A DNA stretch of 33,239 nt from contig NZ_BJDO01000026.1 in assembly GCF_005405185.1 (NCBI RefSeq), positions 1-33,239 on the forward strand, read 5' to 3'. Shown piece after piece: positions 8,056-16,343 of this stretch. Positions within the stretch are counted from its first letter, which is position 1; each line of letters starts with the position of its first letter. Below the pieces are notes generated by a model. The model saw nothing but the letters and a program-made list of their open reading frames with translations. It was not told the origin of the DNA and did no database searches. A program made the position numbers and the translations under genes. This stretch comes from Secundilactobacillus hailunensis (GTDB lineage: Bacteria > Bacillota > Bacilli > Lactobacillales > Lactobacillaceae).

Positions 8056-8859
8056 CTACTTTAACCACTGCGCGATAAGCGTTTCGTATTCTTTAACCAG
8101 CTGTTCCTGCTCCACAAATCGTCCAAATACCTGAATCGCATCCAGCTGGTCTTTCAGCTGCGGTGTCTGGATAGTTAAGTTTTCTGTCCGTTTAGCATCC
8201 GTTTTCCCTTTTAGTGATAACCATTTCGTCACGTTCATGGTACTTTGAATCGCAGTAAACGTCTCGATTGAAGTATGCTTCAGCTTTCGGTAAAGGGTAT
8301 CTGCAATCTGAATCCCCTTACTGTCAAGATCACCGAGATACGTAAGTTGAACACCCCGGGCTTCTAATCGCTGAACCACCGTGATATAGGTTGAATTAAA
8401 ATCATTGCCGCTCTGATTAATTAACGGCCACTCAGGGTTGCGTTGGTGCAAAAGGACAAAGATTCCGTTGTTCTCTACGATCACTGCTTGTCGGTTTTTT
8501 AATGGGTAAGCCAGCATTTCGGGAACCTGCCACGGATTGAGGGTTAATGGCTGAGGGATGTCTGTCTGAAAAACATTGGCACAGGTAAACGCCATCCCAA
8601 TTAACTTGGCTGAGAGCTGATCGATTTTTTCATGCTCAAAACAGTGCCGCATGATCCATTGATAATAACTAAACAGTTCCGGATCCTCACTGGCATTATT
8701 TAAACTATGGGCGGTCAGACCAAGATCTACGGCTTGTTGTCCCAATGGCGGTAAAACTTTTCCTGCCGCTAGCTGGTCAAACAACGGGGTTAAGGCAGCT
8801 GCGTTCGCTGGCGCTTTTCGTTTTGTTTGTTCCTCATACATATTTATATAATCAACCAT
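8056..8859 (-). CDS. jetD: Wadjet JetD-like Toprim nuclease subunit
   Basis: This is the probable DNA-cleaving subunit of a Wadjet/MksBEFG-like plasmid defence complex (MksG homologue). The C-terminal Toprim pattern is clear: catalytic glutamate E129 in AVIVENNGIF, then a glycine-bearing segment NQSGNDFN, then D177 and D179 in YLGDLDSKGIQIAD. This resembles the DUF2220/DUF2399 Toprim families and the Toprim of topoisomerase VI and Spo11. At 267 residues it is clearly shorter than the roughly 380-400 usual for JetD, so the N-terminal arm that contacts the SMC complex must be reduced. It starts 10 nt after the jetC stop and is the last gene before the terminator. The assignment relies on Toprim residues plus operon position; the subtype is not certain. 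Confidence 0.82.
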   Translation of the reverse strand: MVDYINMYEEQTKRKAPANAAALTPLFDQLAAGKVLPPLGQQAVDLGLTAHSLNNASEDPELFSYYQWIMRHCFEHEKIDQLSAKLIGMAFTCANVFQTDIPQPLTLNPWQVPEMLAYPLKNRQAVIVENNGIFVLLHQRNPEWPLINQSGNDFNSTYITVVQRLEARGVQLTYLGDLDSKGIQIADTLYRKLKHTSIETFTAIQSTMNVTKWLSLKGKTDAKRTENLTIQTPQLKDQLDAIQVFGRFVEQEQLVKEYETLIAQWLK

Positions 8860-8869
8860 CGATGTCCCG

Positions 8870-11800
8870 TTATCTCCAATTCATTGTCTGCTGTACTTGG
8901 TTAGTGTGGAAACGCCCATCGTTTTGCTGCTTGGGCGCAATGACGTCATAAACCACGTTTTCAACACCATCAGCCAAGATCTTATTCTGCGCACCGCTGG
9001 GCATGGTCGCAATGAAATTAAAGCCAAAATTAGCAATCGTTCTAGCAAACGACTTGGCCGTATCCGGATCCAGTTTATCAGCGAATTCATCAAACATCAC
9101 TAGGTATGGCGCATCGTCTTTTTTAGCCCGTTCTAACACCATTTTAGGAACTAATAGTAGCGGCAATACCATGGCTTGAGCTTTTTCGGCACCAGAACCA
9201 CCGGACTGGACAAATTTATCATCGACCTCTTCAAACTCATCATCGTTATTTTGCCGCCGCTTGATCAGCACCCGAAAGTTTGACCATTGCCGTGTATCCA
9301 ACAGTGATCTCGCTGCATCCATGAACGCGGTATCGTCATCCGCAATTTCCGTATTATTCGCCAAACGATTCAGCCGATTCTCAACTTCTTGTAATAAAGC
9401 TGGCCGCTCCTGCAAGCGTGCATTTCGTGCTTCATCAATCACTGCCTGATCAACCGTGTCAGGCGTTAACGTCACTTTCAGTTTAATACTCTGGCTGTCT
9501 AGGCCACCTTCCGTTAACATCCGGTTATACGTATCGATAACATCATATTGCGCGCTGATCAACGTGACTGCGGCAGTCACATAAGCGTGATAAGCCACGT
9601 CATTCCCCATTTTCATCTCTGCCAGTGCTCGCGTCACATTGGCTTCGTCGTTGACCATCAGCGAAAGAGCTTGTTGTAAGTCAAATGCCGGTAGGTTAAC
9701 GGCACCGTCTTGGATGACTGACTGCTGTCGCATCTGCTCGGAAATAGCCGTGTAACCTCGCTCCTCAAATAAATCATCAAGCGCATTACGATCAACCCGG
9801 TCACCATCATGCCGGTGAATAAGCCGCCTAACTTGGGTACTAAAATCGATAATATTGCTATTTCTGATCTGACTGCGATGACTTTTTTCAAAGTCTAAGA
9901 CATCATCAATACTGTTCAAATGAACGTCATCCGGATAATATGGTGCCAGTTGTTTGACCGCAGTCAAAATAGCTTGTTCCTGATCTGTCAGTTCATCATG
10001 CAGCGTCTTCAAACGGCCTTCTTTTTCGCCGATTCGGGCCTCATTACCACTGATTTCGCTCGTAAACTGCGCCCGTTTTTGATTATACTGCTCAACTTCG
10101 CTGTTGATCTGCTTAAGCTGGTCCGGCAAAGTTTCATCGATTTGCTGGTGAGCTAATTTTTCTGAGAGCTCCTGAATCTCTCGTTTAACTTGTTCAGCAT
10201 CAAATTCCAAGTCCATCGTGGTCTGCAAGCTTTCCAGATTAGTTTGCACCAGCTGTCTTTGGTCGTGTTTAACTTTTAACTCGGCTTGGGATTGACTAAG
10301 CTGATTTAACGCGTCTATCAACCTATCGCTTAACGTTTTCAAGCTCGTCATTAATGTCTGATCTTTTAACAGTTGCTCTAAATCAGGATGTTCATTGATT
10401 AAAGTTTGCATTTGAGCGACTAACTGCTGATACTGCGCATCCATTTGCGCAGCACCGGCCTCATGGATGCGTTGGTTATCACTGTGCAGCCGTTCACGGG
10501 TCCGCCCCATCAAGGCGCCTGTAGTATCCTGATCGATTGCGGTTCCCATATTCGTTTGTATGCCTTGAACGATTGCCACATCTTTACTGGTTCTGTTACC
10601 AGCATCTTCAAGGCCGTGATAACGGGTAATTAGTTGCTGATAGGCTTGTAAGTAGTCTTTCAAATTCGAACTGATTTCTTGTAGATCAACTTGAGTAATA
10701 GTCTTAGCTAGGCCAATTAAGTGCGCACTTTTAGCATTCAGGGCCGCTTGTTGCGGCACTAGCTGTTCTGCTTTAATCTGCTCAACCTGATCATTAGCGC
10801 TATCGATATCCGCTTGCAGCTGGGCAAGGTTTTGCTGATACTGCTCAACTTGCTGACTTTGCTGCTCATTACGCGCTAACGTTGCTTGCAGAGAAGTCAC
10901 TCGCTGCTGATATTGTTCCCGCAATTCAGCTGCCGCTTGTTGCTGGGCAGCCTTCTCTCGCAACGCCTTGAGCGTTTCTTCAGCACTTGCTAGAAGCTGA
11001 CTAACAGTGTCATTTTCCTTTTTGATAGCCTTCGTTCGAATCACCAGCTGATCACGCTCATCACTAATTTCCTCAAATTCGGTATGAGCCTGAGTATAAG
11101 GACCTAATAACTTACTTTTTAGCTGATTCAAATTCCGCCAGAAGATTTCCTGCCGCATCCGTTCCAACCTTTTTTGCGCGGTATCGATCCGCTTTAGAAC
11201 CCCATTTAACCGATTCACTTCACGCTGACTATTAGCGACCCGTTGGATCACCTGGCCATCAATACCTTCTTGAGCGGTCTTCAGTGCCTCTCTAATTGGC
11301 GTAAAGCGCGCATTACCAGCCGTTAAAATGGGTGACGCTAATAACCGGTATACTTTTGTCAGCTCGGCTAGTGCATTGCCACTGGTAAATCCATAAACAT
11401 GTTCGGCAACGTATTCACGATAATCATCCGCACTTCGAAAAATAACGAGTTGCTTGCCAAGGGATTCATTAGCTGCCTTAAACGCTTCCCTGTCTAGTCC
11501 CTTACCATCCGCATCCGTCGTTACGATTTCCAAATCAGGTGCTAGTTGTTCTCGAATCGCAACAAACCACCAGGTTAGCTTACGCTTATCACCAACGGCG
11601 CGATGCGCACCGATCCCCAAAATAACTTGGCGACTGCTGGATTTTAACGTCATGTAACTGTAGCCGGTACGTACTTTCATCGCACCGTCGCCCCAACTGA
11701 GCAACATACTATCAAAGTTTCTTGTATCTCGTGCACTATTCCGGGCAGTTGCTGATTGATCTAATTTTTCGGTCCCCTTCGCCGAATTAAACGACGGTGT

Positions 11801-11986
11801 AGCGATTGAACCATCGATCAGCATTGGGAAAAAGCAGTTCGCTAGTGTCGTTTTGCCGACCCCATTATCACCAGTTAACGTCAGGTTACCCTTTTCGGAA
11901 GCGTCAACATCTAACTTGATATATTTATTAAATTGGCGGAGATGAAAAGTCACTGGCACGAGGTGTTCTTGTAAAGTCATTGTCAT
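8870..11986 (-). CDS. jetC: Wadjet JetC-like SMC ATPase (MukB/MksB-like)
   Basis: This 1038-residue SMC-family motor is expected to extrude DNA loops. It has an N-terminal ATPase lobe with Walker A GDNGVGKTT (39-47), then long glutamine- and leucine-rich coiled coils (about 260-420 and 560-700) around a small middle region that may be the hinge. The C-terminal lobe has signature SGGSGAEKAQ (928-937) and Walker B LVMFDEFADKLD with D966/E967. The D-loop and H-loop regions follow. SGGSG-type signatures and an N-terminal FNKY strand fit the MukB/JetC branch rather than SbcC. It is shorter than MukB and the type III Wadjet ATPase (about 1350), so its arms are short. Its ATG overlaps the jetB stop (TAATG), implying coupled translation. 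Confidence 0.92.
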   Translation of the reverse strand: MTMTLQEHLVPVTFHLRQFNKYIKLDVDASEKGNLTLTGDNGVGKTTLANCFFPMLIDGSIATPSFNSAKGTEKLDQSATARNSARDTRNFDSMLLSWGDGAMKVRTGYSYMTLKSSSRQVILGIGAHRAVGDKRKLTWWFVAIREQLAPDLEIVTTDADGKGLDREAFKAANESLGKQLVIFRSADDYREYVAEHVYGFTSGNALAELTKVYRLLASPILTAGNARFTPIREALKTAQEGIDGQVIQRVANSQREVNRLNGVLKRIDTAQKRLERMRQEIFWRNLNQLKSKLLGPYTQAHTEFEEISDERDQLVIRTKAIKKENDTVSQLLASAEETLKALREKAAQQQAAAELREQYQQRVTSLQATLARNEQQSQQVEQYQQNLAQLQADIDSANDQVEQIKAEQLVPQQAALNAKSAHLIGLAKTITQVDLQEISSNLKDYLQAYQQLITRYHGLEDAGNRTSKDVAIVQGIQTNMGTAIDQDTTGALMGRTRERLHSDNQRIHEAGAAQMDAQYQQLVAQMQTLINEHPDLEQLLKDQTLMTSLKTLSDRLIDALNQLSQSQAELKVKHDQRQLVQTNLESLQTTMDLEFDAEQVKREIQELSEKLAHQQIDETLPDQLKQINSEVEQYNQKRAQFTSEISGNEARIGEKEGRLKTLHDELTDQEQAILTAVKQLAPYYPDDVHLNSIDDVLDFEKSHRSQIRNSNIIDFSTQVRRLIHRHDGDRVDRNALDDLFEERGYTAISEQMRQQSVIQDGAVNLPAFDLQQALSLMVNDEANVTRALAEMKMGNDVAYHAYVTAAVTLISAQYDVIDTYNRMLTEGGLDSQSIKLKVTLTPDTVDQAVIDEARNARLQERPALLQEVENRLNRLANNTEIADDDTAFMDAARSLLDTRQWSNFRVLIKRRQNNDDEFEEVDDKFVQSGGSGAEKAQAMVLPLLLVPKMVLERAKKDDAPYLVMFDEFADKLDPDTAKSFARTIANFGFNFIATMPSGAQNKILADGVENVVYDVIAPKQQNDGRFHTNQVQQTMNWR

Positions 11987-12990
11987 TAGTCGTCCTCTCT
12001 AGGCGTACGTACTTGAAAGCGGTCTGCAAGCGGTGTTGGTAACACGAATCCATCTGTCTGATAGGCTAATGCATTATCCCAAAGCATTTCCTTGACCGCA
12101 CTGGGGCTTACCGTGTTATCTGGATATAATTGACGGGCAATTAACTGGATTCGTTTAGTAAGCTGGTCAGCCTCAAACCCCTCACCCAGCGAATGCGCAA
12201 CGGCAATCGCAATCATAAACGGCCGGGCCGTACTCAATTGGCGATTACGGTCAAGCAATAGCGCGTAGTCATCGCCGCACTCAAGGTCAAAGCGACCAAG
12301 GACTTGCCATTGCGCCGCGATTTCTGATTTATTGGAAACTAATTTGGCCCACAAACTCGGTGTGGTCGTTGGACTTAAAAAGCGCTTCTTCAAGAGTGCG
12401 CGATTGACTTGCTGCTGATCAGTATATGCCGTCACATCATCCGGCCTCATCAAACTATTGACGATAGCCTGGGCGACCAACACAAAATCGGGACTGATAT
12501 CCCAATACTCATTAACTTCCACTTCTTCATCCGTAAACGCACTTTCTGGTAGATCCGGCTTAAAGAGTTTAAAGCGCTCAACAAATAGTTGTGTAATGTA
12601 GCGAAAAATCACTTTTTCACTTAAGTTAGCCGCTTCTGAATAAACTTGATTGATAATCATCTTAGTCTCAACCACTTGGCCAGTCTGGTTATCTTGAATG
12701 TCTGGTAAGTTGATGACCGCCTTCAACGTGGCCAGCAGGACATGAACTTCGTCCGGATTTAAACTGCCTGGTCCAAATAATAAGAGTAAATTAGCTTGAT
12801 AATATTCCGGCACGACTCCCAACAAATTGCGAAAGTAAGCACTGATCCGCTGCTGATGCGACCGCTGCTTGACACTATTAATCGCATCGATCTGAGTCGT
12901 TGCCATCCGTGGGGTAATGGCCGTTGTAAAGACCTGGTGATCAAGTAATTGATTGATCACATAACGCTCCGTTGCTTGCAGTTCAATCAT
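11986..12990 (-). CDS. jetB: Wadjet JetB-like (MukE/KITE) subunit
   Basis: This 334-residue subunit lies between the kleisin and SMC genes, the place of JetB/MukE-type winged-helix proteins that clamp the kleisin. The sequence is helical, with a C-terminal region (DYALLLDRNRQL, then VSPSAVKEMLWDNALAYQ and GFVLPTPLADRF) that reads like a winged helix with a hydrophobic wing and recalls DUF2398 proteins. At 334 residues it is longer than the roughly 200 of type I JetB and close to DUF2398. No catalytic motif is seen. ATGA overlap with jetA and TAATG overlap with jetC indicate a fixed stoichiometry. Identity rests mainly on position; the domain call is tentative. Confidence 0.75.
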   Translation of the reverse strand: MIELQATERYVINQLLDHQVFTTAITPRMATTQIDAINSVKQRSHQQRISAYFRNLLGVVPEYYQANLLLLFGPGSLNPDEVHVLLATLKAVINLPDIQDNQTGQVVETKMIINQVYSEAANLSEKVIFRYITQLFVERFKLFKPDLPESAFTDEEVEVNEYWDISPDFVLVAQAIVNSLMRPDDVTAYTDQQQVNRALLKKRFLSPTTTPSLWAKLVSNKSEIAAQWQVLGRFDLECGDDYALLLDRNRQLSTARPFMIAIAVAHSLGEGFEADQLTKRIQLIARQLYPDNTVSPSAVKEMLWDNALAYQTDGFVLPTPLADRFQVRTPREDD

Positions 12991-14501
12991 TTTTGTTCAC
13001 CTCGTTGTTCAAATTCAACGCTAAAACCACTGGGGAGATACACACTAAAGCGTTCGTTGCGGCAATGCAACTGGATCTGCCCGGTATGAGGTAAGGCTTT
13101 AGCATTAGTGATAGCCCGTCCAAACGCGGAAAAGCCACTGTATCGGTCATAATTTATCGCACCATATAACCGAGCAACTTCATCACGGGCAATTTGAGTC
13201 TGAAAGTTGAGATCACCATCCACCACGACCGTGTCAGCATCGCGCATAACTAGTGCCTGAAACTCCTTTAAGCCGGCTTCTGCATCCCGTTCAATCTCAG
13301 TATCTGGAGCCACCGTTGGATTATCATCTTCAGTGGCTACCGCTCGCTGTCGGTCAACCGCCGTATACTGAACGGGGCCCATTGTTGTGGCATCGAGTAG
13401 ATCAGTTGGGTCTTCAATGTCGCGGTCTTTTGCGAGATGTTGGGGCAACGCTTCAGGAACCAATAATTGCTGATAGCGTTTCATTAACTGGTCAATTTTC
13501 CCAGTCAGGTCTTTAATATCGATGGTCTGCTTATTAATATGGTCGAATTCCCGGCTCAATAAACTAATGGCTCGTAAAATCGTCTCAAACAGCAGGTAAA
13601 TTGAGTCCATGCTGCCATCAATGGCACTGGAACTGGCTTCAAAACTAAGACTCATGGCGACCATTTGGCGGCTAACATACGCAGTTGTTTGCCGGTAGCG
13701 ATGAATCATGCTGACCTTATCATCAATGGCGTGATTCGCATCTAGATCATCCGTCCCCTGCTGACTACGTGCTACCCGTTCAGCAAACGCCGTTGAATGC
13801 GCGAGTTCGTGAATGATGTGGCCTTGATCTAACAGTGTATTAAAAGCGGGCACCGCCTTATCTTTCAGCATCTTTTGCAGGTGCTGGGCGGCTTGGCTGC
13901 CATGATTAAAGGCGAGATCATTTGCCAAAGTTTCCAGATCTTCATCCAACTTGTGCATCCCTTTAGTCACATCATCATAGGCGGTGATCATATTATGGAA
14001 GTTATTATACAATTCCGTACTGATCGCATCCGCACTGTCATCAGCCAAAATGGTAATTAATCGCTTAAAATCATTGATTCGATTGGTATTGGAAACCACG
14101 GTATTTTCCGCATCGACCACCTTTTGCATCATTTTAAGGTACTCAATGCCGCTGCTCGTAATCTGATAAATATCGGATTGCCGGGTGTGATAAGTCCCGC
14201 TTTGCATCCGCTCCCGGATCTTTCGTCGAGATTTTTCAACTAATCCAGCTTGGTCAGCTAGCTCTGTTAAAACACTGGTCATGACTGCATCGGTTATAGG
14301 TGCCTCGTCATTTTCAGCGTCTAAATAAGCGACGTTATATTGGTTGATCAAAAATCGTCTCGTGCGTGGTTGTTCGTTTCCCACACTGCCCTGATAAAGA
14401 ATTGTTAGAACGTCCCACCCAGCTAACGGATGGTCACGACTGGAGCCTAAATTGGTTGCCAGCAAAAGGCGTTTAAGTGCTGGCGCTATTTGGATAGTAA
14501 T
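12987..14501 (-). CDS. jetA: Wadjet JetA-like kleisin (MukF-like), probable ATT start
   Basis: This is the kleisin subunit bridging the SMC heads. From the preferred start it has 504 residues. It shows an N-terminal winged-helix region (WDVLTILYQ through SDIYQITSSGIEYLKMM), long helices in the middle (about 120-350) as in MukF, an acidic low-complexity linker around 370-420, and a C-terminal winged-helix-like part. The first usual start codon is TTG at 14465, which has no ribosome binding site. A perfect AGGAGG lies at 14511-14516, 9 nt before an in-frame ATT at 14501 with no stop between, adding a 12-residue helix MTIQIAPALKRL. ATT starts are rare (known in infC) and would limit expression. 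The gene heads the four-gene operon and overlaps jetB by 4 nt. The exact Wadjet subtype remains open. Confidence 0.78.
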   Translation of the reverse strand: MTIQIAPALKRLLLATNLGSSRDHPLAGWDVLTILYQGSVGNEQPRTRRFLINQYNVAYLDAENDEAPITDAVMTSVLTELADQAGLVEKSRRKIRERMQSGTYHTRQSDIYQITSSGIEYLKMMQKVVDAENTVVSNTNRINDFKRLITILADDSADAISTELYNNFHNMITAYDDVTKGMHKLDEDLETLANDLAFNHGSQAAQHLQKMLKDKAVPAFNTLLDQGHIIHELAHSTAFAERVARSQQGTDDLDANHAIDDKVSMIHRYRQTTAYVSRQMVAMSLSFEASSSAIDGSMDSIYLLFETILRAISLLSREFDHINKQTIDIKDLTGKIDQLMKRYQQLLVPEALPQHLAKDRDIEDPTDLLDATTMGPVQYTAVDRQRAVATEDDNPTVAPDTEIERDAEAGLKEFQALVMRDADTVVVDGDLNFQTQIARDEVARLYGAINYDRYSGFSAFGRAITNAKALPHTGQIQLHCRNERFSVYLPSGFSVEFEQRGEQK

Positions 14502-14535
14502 ATGCTGATTCCTCCTATACAGATTATTAATTAGA

Positions 14536-14570
14536 AGTATATCGTGATTTAGTCACTAGCGATAGCTATC
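14536..14570 (-). promoter_or_regulatory. Possible Wadjet operon promoter with palindromes
   Basis: On the minus strand TATACT (14536-14541) could be the -10; no good -35 is visible. Directly upstream are the perfect palindrome GATAGCTATC (14561-14570) and the dyad GTGATTTAGTCAC (14544-14556). They sit where a repressor would block the promoter. No regulator gene belongs to the operon, so the binding protein is unknown. Confidence 0.35.
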
Positions 14571-14574
14571 TACG

Positions 14575-14608
14575 CCAAAAAGGACGATTTCCGTTAGAAA
14601 TCGTCCCT
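14575..14608 (-). terminator. Terminator of the NmrA-SDR-NmrA operon
   Basis: GGACGATTT pairs with AAATCGTCC over a 7-nt loop and is followed on the minus strand by six T. It lies about 30 nt after the stop of the last operon gene and also insulates the Wadjet promoter. Confidence 0.82.
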
Positions 14609-14635
14609 TTCTGACACTATTATTCTATTAAAAAA

Positions 14636-15484
14636 TTACTTGATTTCGCGTTTCAAATACTCTTCAAAAGTGGTTGGTTCGCGTCCAAGCAACGTCTTAA
14701 GCACAAATGGATTACCATCCAAGCCCCACTTAGAATAAGTATCAGACAAATGCTTAAATGCTTGACGCATATAAAGATCATTAATGTGATTCTCATCCAA
14801 GAACTTTTCGAGGTCGATATGAGTGGCAACAGCGTGTTCGCCAGTCATCTTGTTATAAGTATCAACCAAGTCTTGAGGGGTGTACGTCTTCTTAGTGCCG
14901 ACTAATTCGAAAGTTGCCTTGTTGTAGGTATCTGGGTCCTTAGCAACCTTAGCGGCAACTTCACCGACGTCCAAAGGATCAACGTAGCATAATTTGCCAT
15001 CAGAAGCATAGAAGTTTTCGTACTTACCAGTATCGTGCACCCGTTTAGGATCAAAGTTATGCATATAGTGCATTGGCTGCAAGATGGTGTATGGCAATTG
15101 CGTTGACATACCAGCATAGATCAAGTGCTCTTCAGTATCACGCTTTTCAACGTGTTGCAAGAGTGTGGTCAAGATTGGGTGAGTCACAGAAATGAAGATG
15201 AATTGTGAAACGCCGTTCTTAATGCTTAAATCGATCATTGTCTTACCGATCAAACCTTCCTCTGCGGAAAACAGCGGTGGAATGTAGGCAATCTTATCAC
15301 TGGCTTTAGTAATTTCATCAATTACCGTAATATCGGTTAAATCACCGACGAAAGCCTGCTTGATACCTGGTAAATCTTTAACTGCTGGGTTAATGTCAGC
15401 TGCACCGACTTCGAAGCCAGCATCCACTAATGCTTTAACAACGTGGCTACCAGCATGTCCAGCAGCTGAAGTAACTGTAATCAT
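14636..15484 (-). CDS. NmrA-like NAD(P)-binding protein
   Basis: This 282-residue atypical short-chain dehydrogenase is of the NmrA type. The N-terminal Rossmann fold has the glycine motif TSAAGHAGSHVV (about residues 5-16) and an acidic D35 after strand 2. Then come VGDLTD, YIPP, and FIFISVTHP, the region where classical SDRs carry the active serine. The YxxxK pair is not conserved, so it may act as a redox sensor or as an NAD(P)H:quinone-type reductase like QorB. It is the last of three leftward genes and is a paralogue of the operon's first gene: both contain TLLQH, WVDPLDV/YVDPLDV and a YxKWG stretch near the C-terminus. AAGGAG precedes the ATG. Confidence 0.85.
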   Translation of the reverse strand: MITVTSAAGHAGSHVVKALVDAGFEVGAADINPAVKDLPGIKQAFVGDLTDITVIDEITKASDKIAYIPPLFSAEEGLIGKTMIDLSIKNGVSQFIFISVTHPILTTLLQHVEKRDTEEHLIYAGMSTQLPYTILQPMHYMHNFDPKRVHDTGKYENFYASDGKLCYVDPLDVGEVAAKVAKDPDTYNKATFELVGTKKTYTPQDLVDTYNKMTGEHAVATHIDLEKFLDENHINDLYMRQAFKHLSDTYSKWGLDGNPFVLKTLLGREPTTFEEYLKREIK

Positions 15485-15535
15485 AAAATAGTGCTCCTTT
15501 CAAATCATCTGATCATGCAAATCAGGATAGTTAAA

Positions 15536-16291
15536 CTACCACGGTACGATACCGGCATCTTCTGTGAAGGTCCCGTTAGCATCGTTCTTAGGGTCTAAGG
15601 CAAGTGTAATGGCACGGTGAGCACCACTTTCAACTGGCTTAGCACCATTCTTTTCAAATAATTCCTTGTCGACCAAATCAGTAGCGGTCATACCAGGGTT
15701 AACTGAGTTGGCTGTAACGTTGATCTTAGCGTCTCTGAATTCCTTACTAAAGGCAACGGTCATGGCGTTCAAAGCTGTCTTAGAAGCTTGGTATGGGAAG
15801 GAAATAATGTGTGAGAACATGGACTTTGGATCTGTAGCTAAGCCCAATGAACCCATATCACTAGTAATAGTGATGATCTTACCATATGAAGCCTTCTTCA
15901 ATAGCGGAACTGCAGCTCTCGTCATTGCATAGGTTCCAAAGAAGTTAGTGTCAAAGGTCTTACGTAACTCTTCGACAGTTGATTTCGTTGGTAAAGCATC
16001 TTGATGTCCTGGGATACCAGCATTATTAATTAAAATATTGAGGTAGCCGAATTTATCATTAACGGTTTTAATCGCATCATCAATGTTTTGTTGATCGGTA
16101 ATGTCACAGTGTAACAAAGCAACGTCTAATCCTTGATCTTGTAATTCTTTAACGGCTTTTTGACCAAGTTCCATATCGTAAGCACCGATGAAGACGAATT
16201 GACCATGTTGTGCTAATGTCTTAGCTTCAACAAAACCCATACCTCTTTCGGCACCAGTGATCAACGTCACAATTTTTTTACTGTCAGCCAT
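15536..16291 (-). CDS. Classical SDR oxidoreductase
   Basis: This 251-residue NAD(P)-dependent short-chain dehydrogenase/reductase has all classical marks: cofactor motif TGAERGMG (12-19), NNAG at 89-92, active serine S144 in ITITSDMGS, Y167 and K171 in YQASK, and PGMTATD after strand 6. The middle position between two NmrA-like genes and control by the divergent TetR suggest a detoxifying carbonyl reductase. The substrate is not visible. AAGGAG lies 8-12 nt before the ATG. Confidence 0.9.
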   Translation of the reverse strand: MADSKKIVTLITGAERGMGFVEAKTLAQHGQFVFIGAYDMELGQKAVKELQDQGLDVALLHCDITDQQNIDDAIKTVNDKFGYLNILINNAGIPGHQDALPTKSTVEELRKTFDTNFFGTYAMTRAAVPLLKKASYGKIITITSDMGSLGLATDPKSMFSHIISFPYQASKTALNAMTVAFSKEFRDAKINVTANSVNPGMTATDLVDKELFEKNGAKPVESGAHRAITLALDPKNDANGTFTEDAGIVPW

Positions 16292-16327
16292 TATAAAACA
16301 CTCCTTTTCTTATAAGCATTTAATAAC

Positions 16328-16343
16328 TATTTCACATGAAACA
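16328..16343. promoter_or_regulatory. parS-like palindrome
   Basis: TATTTCACATGAAACA matches 14 of 16 positions of parS. It fills the gap immediately downstream of the first NmrA gene and ends at its stop codon. Confidence 0.35.

Noticed and set aside
9658-10156. Overlapping small frames inside jetC
   Set aside because: Low-complexity shadows of coiled-coil codons without start signals.
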